This document shows, piece by piece, positions 5,974 to 11,481 of a stretch of 11,481 bases of DNA. Where the stretch lies: contig JASSUH010000005.1 in the NCBI GenBank assembly GCA_031963445.1, forward strand, positions 1-11,481, in the 5' to 3' direction. The notes under the pieces were generated by a model, which saw nothing but the letters and a program-made list of their open reading frames with translations, was not told the DNA's origin and did no database searches. The stretch's first letter is position 1. The number at the start of each line of letters is the position of its first letter. Position numbers and translations under genes: made by a program. The DNA comes from JASSUD01 sp031963445. GTDB taxonomy: Bacteria > Pseudomonadota > Gammaproteobacteria > Burkholderiales > Burkholderiaceae.

Positions 5974-7521
5974 ATGAATCCATTGAAAGCAGCCATCTAC
6001 GCCCGCTACAGCACTGATAAACAACGCGAAACGTCAATTGAAGATCAGTTTCGTCTATGCCAAAGGTATGCCCAAAATGAAGGCTTTGACGTTGTCGCAA
6101 TATATGGCGATGATAGTATCTCCGGCAGCACACCAGTCGCACATCGAAGCGGTGGCGCGAAACTGCTAGAAGATGCTCGTGCCAATCGTATCGATGCGTT
6201 AATTGTCGAAGGGTTAGATCGCATCTCGCGTGACCAAGTTGAGCAAGAACGTATTGTTCGTCGACTCGAGCATCAAGGCATCAACATCATTGGCCTTGCT
6301 GATGGCTACGATTCCCGCATGGGTAGCTCGCGCAAAGTACTACGCGGGATACGTGGGCTTATCAATGAAATGTACCTCGAAGACTTACGCCACAAAACGC
6401 ATCGTGGCCAAGATGGACAAGTCACCAGAGGCTATACAGCAGGCGGCTTAGCTTATGGCTACCGCAGCGTGCGCGAGAAAAATGGCAGCCGCTACGAAAT
6501 CGTTGAAGAACAAGCTCAGTGGGTACGCTGGATATTTAGCAAATACGCTGAAGATTGGAGCATCCAACGCATCACCCATGAACTCAACCTTCTACAAGCC
6601 CCTTCCCCGCGCGGCAGCTCCTGGGCCATCTCATCAATCTACGGCAGCCCAGCCAAAGGCACAGGAATCCTAAATAACCAACTCTATATAGGGCAATACG
6701 TATGGAATCGCTCGCAATGGATCAAAGACCCTGACACTGGCGTGCCTAAACGTATCGAACGCCCGCTCTCCGAATGGAGAATCGTCGCGTCCCCGCATTT
6801 ACGCATAATTAGTGACGAACTATGGCAAGCCGCTCGCAAACGCATGGGTTCCCCCAATACCAGTAACAAAGGCCGCCCACCTAGCTCACTCCTTGGCGGT
6901 TTAATGCGCTGCCCCAAATGCGGCGGCCCATTGATTGCCACCAGCAAAAGACACTACGGCTGCAACATCCACAAAGACCGCGGCCCAACTCTGTGCTCAG
7001 GCTTTTACATACCGCGCGAACTCACAGAAACGCGTCTAGTTGAGATCATCAAACAAGATCTGCTTTCAACTGAAGCACAACAAGCAATCACCTCCCAACT
7101 TGACACCATCCTATTTGAGCGCAACACAACACAACGTGAAATGGCGAGCAGCAGTCAAACACGCCTGAGCAAACTCAATCAAGAAATCGCACGCCTAGTA
7201 GAAGCCATTGCCGAAATCGGCATCTCACCGGCTTTACAAACCAGACTTCAAACAGCAGAAATGGAACGACAAGAAATAGTTAACTGGAGAGAAAAAAGAG
7301 ACAACAGCGCCAACGCATCAAAACAGAAAATGGCCGCAACCATCAAGCACTTAATCACAGAGCTACAAAGCGCGCTAAAACAAGACACCCAACGCTCACG
7401 CAAAATCATCAGCGCCTTAATGGGTGACATCAAACTAATCGTACGAAAAGATGGAATCTATGCAGAATACGACGGCAACCCAGAAAAAATACTACACAGC
7501 GATGGGCGCATCGATAAATAA
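5974..7521 (+). CDS. Large serine recombinase (phage integrase / site-specific recombinase)
   Basis: The product is 515 aa. Residues 1-150 form a resolvase catalytic domain with ARYS (Arg11, Ser13 nucleophile), DSISG and the LDRISRD arginine cluster (83-86). A recombinase DNA-binding domain follows at about 160-290. A zinc ribbon comes next with Cys313, Cys316, Cys330 and Cys341 (CPKCGG...YGC...LCSGFYI). A helical, probably coiled-coil C-terminus runs from about 370 to 470. All expected parts are present and the frame is unbroken. It would catalyse integration or excision by a 5'-phosphoserine link. There is no clear Shine-Dalgarno; the nearest AGG lies in the right arm of palindromic element B, so its translation may depend on that structure. 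It replaces the tyrosine integrase usual in P2-like phages. Confidence 0.92.
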   Translation: MNPLKAAIYARYSTDKQRETSIEDQFRLCQRYAQNEGFDVVAIYGDDSISGSTPVAHRSGGAKLLEDARANRIDALIVEGLDRISRDQVEQERIVRRLEHQGINIIGLADGYDSRMGSSRKVLRGIRGLINEMYLEDLRHKTHRGQDGQVTRGYTAGGLAYGYRSVREKNGSRYEIVEEQAQWVRWIFSKYAEDWSIQRITHELNLLQAPSPRGSSWAISSIYGSPAKGTGILNNQLYIGQYVWNRSQWIKDPDTGVPKRIERPLSEWRIVASPHLRIISDELWQAARKRMGSPNTSNKGRPPSSLLGGLMRCPKCGGPLIATSKRHYGCNIHKDRGPTLCSGFYIPRELTETRLVEIIKQDLLSTEAQQAITSQLDTILFERNTTQREMASSSQTRLSKLNQEIARLVEAIAEIGISPALQTRLQTAEMERQEIVNWREKRDNSANASKQKMAATIKHLITELQSALKQDTQRSRKIISALMGDIKLIVRKDGIYAEYDGNPEKILHSDGRIDK

Positions 7522-7559
7522 GACAGGGAGTACCCTAGAAGAGATACTTGAAGAGAAAG

Positions 7560-7603
7560 TAGACATCTCAGAGAAAGCACAGCGCTTAACACTAAGATGT
7601 CTA
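7560..7603. repeat. Inverted repeat downstream of the recombinase
   Basis: TAGACATCT (7560-7568) pairs with AGATGTCTA (7595-7603), with an inner AAGC/GCTT. There is no T run to make it a standard terminator. It could be a transcript hairpin or part of a recombination site. A short direct repeat TTGTAGACA occurs at 5953-5961 and 7635-7643, on either side of the recombinase gene. Confidence 0.35.
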
Positions 7604-8040
7604 TAAATATGGTAGGCCGTGCAGGATTCGTTAGTTGTAGACACTTAAATATTTTTATGAAGAGGTCTAGCACCCTTTGTTTTATAAGACATATTTTTTC
7701 TGAGATATTTTTTTATTTATTGCCATATAAATTTTTTGGAACCACTCTGGGAAAAAGTAATTTTAGTAATTTACTTTAGATATCTTCTTAAAACCACGAT
7801 TAGCCAAGGCTAGCGAACAATTATACAAAGGTAATTCTCAGGAAATTAAAAAGCAATCCATTACCATTTATAAAAAATTGACCAATATATAAATTCCTAC
7901 AAATCAATAACTCAAAAAATTACTTTTTAAATTACCTTAAATCACCTCATTAAAGAAACCATCCTCTTTTTATAAATCATATAGTTAGCTTATTATTTAA
8001 CACAAATTACGATAATTACCTTTTCCCGGAAGCTTTCTAA
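7604..8040. other. AT-rich stretch without a supported gene
   Basis: Both strands were read and no frame has a good start, Shine-Dalgarno and protein-like composition. The base composition is much more AT-rich than the genes on either side. Short ATTACC/GGTAAT motifs recur but form no regular array. In P2 this position holds the head genes; no trace of them was recognised. Confidence 0.5.
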
Positions 8041-8054
8041 ATAAGATCAGGTTT

Positions 8055-8085
8055 TTGTCAAAGTTCTCTTCAAGTTGAAGATAAT
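8055..8085 (+). promoter_or_regulatory. Weak candidate promoter for the lysis-tail operon
   Basis: TTGTCA (8055-8060) and GATAAT (8080-8085) are 19 bases apart, longer than the optimum. No Ogr-type TGT-N12-ACA site was found before gpX. Confidence 0.25.
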
Positions 8086-8214
8086 TTTGCACGCTTGCTA
8101 GCTTGGTTTAATCCGATGACGATGCTACCCATGCTTCACTGTTACAGGATTAGAAATACGAGCAACAGGTTAGAGGCTTTTCTGAATACTTCTCTTTTTG
8201 AGCGAGATCATTTG

Positions 8215-8418
8215 ATGTGGGTTACTGCACAACAACATGAGCCTTTAGATGCGCTGTGTTATCGGGCTAAACGCTGGGAGCGCGGCATTGTCGAAGCGAC
8301 GCTTGAGGCGAATCCTGGTTTGGCTGAATACGGTCCGTTCTTGCCGCATGGTTTAGCTGTTTGGCTGCCAAATGTTGCGCTGCAGTCTGTGCGCCACTTA
8401 CTTCAACTTTGGGATTAA
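8215..8418 (+). CDS. X: P2 gpX-like tail protein
   Basis: The product is 67 aa, the same length as P2 gpX. It shares the pattern 'D.LDAICYR..GR..G.VE..L.ANPGLAE.G..LPHG.AV.LP...LW': here LDALC, GIVEATLEANPGLAEYG, LPHGLAVWLPNVA and a terminal LWD. The fold is LysM-like, and gpX is needed for tail assembly. The ATG at 8215 is chosen for its length match. The frame stays open upstream to 8041, but that extension (FNPMTMLPMLHCYRI) is not part of the family. A GAG-rich stretch eight bases upstream may be the ribosome site. In P2, X lies between the head completion gene L and the lysis genes; here the head genes are absent. Confidence 0.85.
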   Translation: MWVTAQQHEPLDALCYRAKRWERGIVEATLEANPGLAEYGPFLPHGLAVWLPNVALQSVRHLLQLWD

Positions 8419-8423
8419 GTGTG

Positions 8424-8798
8424 ATGACTGAGCCATTCTCAACTTCATTTGCCACTACGACGACAACAGCAGTTGCCGCGATATCTTTATGCCCCGGCGT
8501 AAATGACAGTGTTGTGATTGGCGCGTTTGCAGGGGCGGTGGTATTTGTGATGGCTTCTACGCATTTACCGATTATCAAGCGCGTTGCGTTTTTTATTGTG
8601 TCGATGGTGAATGGTTGCCTAGGGGCGCAGACTGTTGCTGACACGATGTCTCTTCTGTTACCCAGCCATATTAACGTCTCACCCGGTGTAGGCTCACTGG
8701 TTGGTGCGGCGGTAAGCGTGAAGCTTCTGCTATGGCTTATTTTATGGGTTGATCATCTTGATACGTGGTTAGACCGCTTTAAGCAGGATAAACCATGA
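8424..8798 (+). CDS. Holin
   Basis: The product is 124 aa with three predicted membrane helices at about residues 30-45 (VVIGAFAGAVVFVMA), 54-70 (VAFFIVSMVNGCLGAQ) and 89-109 (GVGSLVGAAVSVKLLLWLIL), plus a charged C-terminus (DRFKQDKP). Together with its place between gpX and the endolysin this fits the P2 gpY-position holin, which forms the inner-membrane lesion that releases the endolysin. It starts five bases after gpX ends (an adjacent GTG at 8421 is also possible), and its stop overlaps the endolysin start by four bases (ATGA), so it is translationally coupled. The call rests on topology and synteny more than on sequence similarity. Confidence 0.8.
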   Translation: MTEPFSTSFATTTTTAVAAISLCPGVNDSVVIGAFAGAVVFVMASTHLPIIKRVAFFIVSMVNGCLGAQTVADTMSLLLPSHINVSPGVGSLVGAAVSVKLLLWLILWVDHLDTWLDRFKQDKP

Positions 8799-9409
8799 CT
8801 TCGCTCACGCTCACCGATTATCAAGCTGCCGCTATTCAATTGAATGTGCCAGTCGCTGTGATGCAAGCAGTGGCTGAGGTTGAGTCACAAGGTAAGGGAT
8901 TTTTAGTCGATGGGCGGCCAGTGATTTTGTTTGAACGGCATATCTTTTGTAAACGACTCAAACAATATGGTTTCAACGTTGCCGAATTGGCACATGATTA
9001 TCCGCATCTCGTCAATTTAAGCCCGGGTGGATATCAAGGTGGAAACGTCGAGTACGAGCGTTTAGCCATGGCGCAACAAATACACGAAACAGCGGCGTAT
9101 GAAGCCACCAGTTGGGGAGCGTTTCAGATTATGGGATTCCACTGGCAAGCGTTAGGCTATGCGAGTCTCGACGATTTTATTAGGTGCATGCAGCGCAGTA
9201 CACAAGATCATTTAGATGCTTTTGTACGTTATCTGAACTATCAGCCAGCGTTAATTAACGCGCTACAGACCCAACAATGGGCGGACTTTGCTAAAGGCTA
9301 TAACGGTATCGGTTATGCACGTTATAGTTATGATCATAAGCTGGCGCAGGCATGGGCAAAATATGCGCAGGTTAAGGAAGCTCAAGTCGAAGCCGCGTAC
9401 TGTTTATGA
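8795..9409 (+). CDS. Endolysin, N-acetylmuramidase family (DUF3380, PF11860)
   Basis: The product is 204 aa. The family motifs are all present: AEVES near residues 27-31 with a probable catalytic Glu30, FLVDGRPVILFERH (37-49), LSPGGYQGG (75-83), TSWGAFQIMG (105-114) and the C-terminal FAKGYNGIGYARYSYDHKLA. The enzyme cleaves the glycan strand of peptidoglycan. There is no signal peptide, so release should depend on the holin. Many relatives carry an N-terminal peptidoglycan-binding domain; this is the single-domain form. It differs from the lysozyme encoded by P2 gene K at the same place. It overlaps the holin and Rz genes by four bases each. Confidence 0.9.
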   Translation: MTSLTLTDYQAAAIQLNVPVAVMQAVAEVESQGKGFLVDGRPVILFERHIFCKRLKQYGFNVAELAHDYPHLVNLSPGGYQGGNVEYERLAMAQQIHETAAYEATSWGAFQIMGFHWQALGYASLDDFIRCMQRSTQDHLDAFVRYLNYQPALINALQTQQWADFAKGYNGIGYARYSYDHKLAQAWAKYAQVKEAQVEAAYCL

Positions 9410-9885
9410 TGCCTTTCTTTTTTACCCGCTTAAATATCATCGCGGTGCTAGTCCTAAGCGTTTTAGCTGGCCTAGGGTATAGCCAACTTAAGATTGATAA
9501 ATTGCGTATGGAGCGAGACAAGGCCCAACATCTTGCGCTGGATATCCAGCAAAGCAATGCAGAGAAAGAAGCGCTGATTCAGACATTACATCAGCAAGCA
9601 CTTGAGCATGAAACGGCGCAGCTGGCTTTGCAACAGAAATTAGCCCACATTCAACAAGTTCACACTCAACGCGAAAAATTTATTCAGAAAAGTTATGAAA
9701 CCCAAACTGTTAGCATTTGGGCTAATGCTCGTTTGCCTGAACCTATTATCCGCTTGCGTCAACACGACGCCTTTACCCGTGCCGACGATTACGCTGAACG
9801 CTTGCGCCACCGTAACACCTTGCCAACTACCCGCAACCTCTCCTCAGACAAACGGAGAGCTGAATCTAGCCCTCGAAACCGTTGA
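9406..9885 (+). CDS. lysB: Rz-type i-spanin (LysB-like)
   Basis: The product is 159 aa. It has an N-terminal membrane anchor (about residues 8-25, LNIIAVLVLSVLAGLGYS), then a long Gln/Glu/Lys-rich coiled coil to about residue 100. A C-terminal block WANARLPEPIIRLRQHDAF plus DYAERLR matches the P2 LysB pattern 'WA...LP..I.RLR.RPA'. i-Spanins sit in the inner membrane and, with the o-spanin, fuse it to the outer membrane in the last step of lysis. The start ATG overlaps the endolysin stop (ATGA); a second ATG follows directly at 9409. The o-spanin gene is nested in its 3' half in another frame. Confidence 0.87.
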   Translation: MMPFFFTRLNIIAVLVLSVLAGLGYSQLKIDKLRMERDKAQHLALDIQQSNAEKEALIQTLHQQALEHETAQLALQQKLAHIQQVHTQREKFIQKSYETQTVSIWANARLPEPIIRLRQHDAFTRADDYAERLRHRNTLPTTRNLSSDKRRAESSPRNR

Positions 9886-10012
9886 AGCTGCTTGGGCAGA
9901 ATGCGCGGCTCAAATCGATATGATCAGTGATTGTCAGCAGCGTACTCATGCCCGTGAAAATAAATTAGAAGGGATAAAAGTTAAACCCAATCATCCATAT
10001 TCTGCCTTTTAA
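9695..10012 (+). CDS. lysC: Rz1-type o-spanin lipoprotein (LysC-like)
   Basis: The product is 105 aa. It has a lipoprotein signal (MKPKLLAFGLMLVCLNLLSAC) with lipobox LSAC; Cys21 becomes the lipidated first residue. A short Thr/Pro-rich stretch follows (VNTTPLPVPTITL). It starts inside the Rz gene in the +1 frame and extends 127 bases beyond it, the classic nested spanin arrangement. It would sit in the inner leaflet of the outer membrane and bind Rz across the periplasm. The C-terminal extension (LETVEAAWAECAAQIDMISD) is like that of P2-type LysC proteins. Confidence 0.88.
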   Translation: MKPKLLAFGLMLVCLNLLSACVNTTPLPVPTITLNACATVTPCQLPATSPQTNGELNLALETVEAAWAECAAQIDMISDCQQRTHARENKLEGIKVKPNHPYSAF

Positions 10013-10073
10013 AGGATCAGACCTATCTTGCTTAGAGCTGTCGAGCGATGACAGAGAAAACATAGCGTAAAGC

Positions 10074-10096
10074 AAAAAAAAACCGCATCACATGCG
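10074..10096 (-). terminator. Rho-independent terminator (minus strand), downstream of the Rpn gene
   Basis: CGCAT (10084-10088) and ATGCG (10092-10096) form a 5-bp stem with a CAC loop. On the minus strand it is followed by a nine-base T run (A9 on the plus strand, 10074-10082). An alternative outer pairing, CCGC/GCGG, reaches 10102. It would end the minus-strand Rpn transcript before it runs antisense into the spanin genes. Confidence 0.65.
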
Positions 10097-10159
10097 ACGC
10101 GGCATCCCTACATTTTGTTAGACCAAACTAATTCTAGCGATTAATAATAAAAAAGAAAT

Positions 10160-11133
10160 TTAGTGTTTTTGAATCAAAGCTGTAATCTCTTCGTCAGATA
10201 ACTCAGTCACTTGCTTAATAAAAGCAAATTCGACCCCAGCCTCTAGCATTTTTTTAGCAATTGATAAGGCTTTCTGATATTCACCTTCTCGCCTACCTTT
10301 TTTCATACCCTTTCGCATGCCTTTTTGCATGCCTTCTTGCCTGCCTTTTTGCTTACCTATTTGCTCAAGTTCTTCAGCCAAAGTCATGATTACCTCTTCC
10401 TCATTCGGTAAAGTTTCTTTTAGTGCTTGAATCACGGCGTCACTTGAACGGGGACGTTGATTCACATTGCTATAGAAGATGTATGTTAATACATCATTGA
10501 AATACTCCCTACCCAGCAGCTCAATTGTATTAGAAAATATAGCACTGTAAAAAAAACGCTTAAGCTGGCCAATAAAATCTTTCGCTCGAGAATGCTTTAA
10601 CAGCATTTCCATTAATGCGACTAGGCCATGCTTTTCAATTTCCTCTTCGCTTAAGGTGGTTAAATCTATCAAAATAAAAGGCTTAAATACCAGTTGACGC
10701 GCTAATTCTGGATGTTCAAATTCATCATAAACATCAGTCGAACTCGGATATGGCGATTTCTTACCGTGATAGATACAAATCGGACAAAACCAATGGTAAT
10801 TTGGTATGCCCTGCACGCAAATACTGGTCCATTAATCCCACGGTATATTGCAGCTTGCGAAAAGCCATTAACTCCGGGTGTGCTTGATTGATGCTCGATC
10901 AGAAAAATAATGAAACCATCGTCTCTATCAATCTGGCATTGATAAACAATATCGCAATGTATCTCGCGCAGACCAGGTGGTACCAGGCTTTTATTGGTTA
11001 ACGTTAACGTTTCCATATTCAAAATCTGATAAATCGCTGCAGGCAAATGGGCTTGTAAAAAAGCCATCGCTATACGCTTTTCTTGGAGCGAACGCTTCAC
11101 AAATTTGTCATGTATCTGATGAATCCGCGCCAT
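10160..11133 (-). pseudogene. Rpn family PD-(D/E)XK nuclease, two +1 frameshifts
   Basis: The repaired product is 323 aa. The N-terminus has IHDKFVKRSLQEKRIAMAFL, then HCDIVYQ (Asp61) and FLIEHQS (Glu80, Gln82), the D...ExQ active site. After an extra base near 10877-10879 the frame reads ELMAFRKLQYTVGLMDQYL and RAGHTKLPLVL. After a second extra base near 10784 it reads ICIYHGKKSPYPSSTDVY, then the helical tail and the family's repetitive KG-rich stretch (GMQKGMRKGMKKGRREG). The total length minus two is an exact multiple of three. AAGGA lies six bases before the ATG. Without the second and third segments the nuclease core is incomplete. It is inserted against the phage operon, between Rz1 and V, where P2 has R and S. 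Confidence 0.87.
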
Positions 11134-11302
11134 AGAGAATCCTTTAACTTAATAAAACCGGAATCTCATTTTAAAAACGACAGTCGTCTCACTCAGATAG
11201 GCCTAATGGGTAATAAAAGGGCTACCGTCTAATAGTTATCCCCACTTCGAAGATAACTAGCAACCCGTGCATCAAGCTTTGGACGCATGCACCATAGCCG
11301 AC
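11134..11302. other. Rpn leader and junction to the baseplate operon
   Basis: The stretch contains the Rpn Shine-Dalgarno (AAGGA on the minus strand, 11140-11144), a TAAAAT-like -10 candidate on the minus strand, and a small dyad ACGACAGTCGT (11177-11187). No R or S gene remnant was recognised, and no clear promoter or ribosome site for V is visible. Confidence 0.35.
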
Positions 11303-11481
11303 ATGCCTACACAAGAATTTTCCCGCCTTCTCCATAATCTGTTGCGCTTCGGTACCGTAACCGCGGTTGATCATCAACGCGCGCAGTGCCGCGTTAGCAC
11401 AGGTGATCTCACGACCGATTGGTTAAGTTGGGTAACCCTCTCTGCCGGCGCGCTACGCAGCTGGCAAGCGCCGACGCTTGG
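11303..11481 (+). CDS. V: Baseplate assembly protein gpV (N-terminal part, runs off the right edge)
   Basis: The first 59 codons are present. The product reads MPTQEFSRLLHNLLRFGTVT, then CRVSTGDLTTDWLSWVTLSA and WQAP. This follows the P2 gpV pattern 'AxCRVxTGxxxTDWLxWLTxRAGxxRxWxAPxxG'. gpV is the trimeric tail spike that punctures the outer membrane; in P2 it starts the V-W-J-I baseplate operon. The start is placed by the family N-terminus. No good Shine-Dalgarno is seen, which may reflect loss of the upstream S gene with which it would be coupled. Confidence 0.85.
   Translation, partial: MPTQEFSRLLHNLLRFGTVTAVDHQRAQCRVSTGDLTTDWLSWVTLSAGALRSWQAPTL

Noticed and set aside
5855..6142. Minus-strand frame over element B and the recombinase start
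   Set aside because: It is antisense to the resolvase catalytic domain and part of it is palindrome; no independent support.
7458..7779. Open frames of 60-70 codons on both strands after the recombinase
   Set aside because: They sit in AT-rich DNA without ribosome sites. The plus frame is rich in Phe/Leu from T-rich sequence rather than a real membrane protein.
7800..8020. Possible CRISPR-like spacing of ATTACC/GGTAAT motifs
   Set aside because: The motifs are short, irregularly spaced and in both orientations; there is no repeat-spacer periodicity.
1..11481. tRNA or rRNA gene as an integration site
   Set aside because: No cloverleaf, T-loop motif or rRNA segment was recognised on either strand.

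Overview
The window is a degraded, mosaic P2-type (Peduovirinae-like) prophage region, probably from a host-associated gammaproteobacterium. The P2-type tail and lysis genes, two Rpn-family nucleases, a decayed toxin-antitoxin locus, long palindromic repeats and many frameshifts in otherwise well-kept genes would fit an intracellular or symbiotic lineage such as the Legionellales. The genus cannot be fixed from sequence alone.

Left flank (1-1100): the 5' end of an Rpn nuclease runs off the left edge on the minus strand. It is followed by remnants of a Phd/YefM-PIN toxin-antitoxin pair. Two strong minus-strand terminators come next, with a possible very small membrane protein between them. Control region (1190-2120): a minus-strand pair consists of an XRE-type repressor, frameshifted once, and a small two-helix membrane protein whose frame is broken at an A8 run. 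A clean 26-bp dyad lies just upstream of the repressor. Pointing the other way is an Ogr/Delta-type zinc-finger activator behind a plausible sigma-70 promoter.

Replication and recombination (2119-7521): the activator is followed by a palindromic repeat, an unrecognised 131-aa protein and a primase-helicase with a zinc ribbon, TOPRIM and Walker A. The primase-helicase can be reconstructed at about 872 aa but is interrupted by five single-base insertions. A small protein follows whose C-terminus is read out of a second palindromic repeat, then an intact large serine recombinase. Bases 7604-8040 are AT-rich and appear empty.

Lysis and tail (8215-11481): gpX, a three-helix holin, an N-acetylmuramidase endolysin, and the nested spanin pair Rz/Rz1 are tightly packed with 4-base overlaps. 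A second Rpn gene lies on the opposite strand, with two +1 frameshifts, where P2 has tail genes R and S. Baseplate gene V then starts and runs off the right edge.

In an intact phage the XRE repressor would hold the Ogr-led early operon off, the primase-helicase would replicate the DNA, the serine recombinase would integrate or excise it, and the X-to-V operon would lyse the cell and build the tail. No terminase, portal or capsid gene is present, although P2 places those directly before X. The window therefore looks like a satellite-like early module joined to a P2 lysis and tail module.
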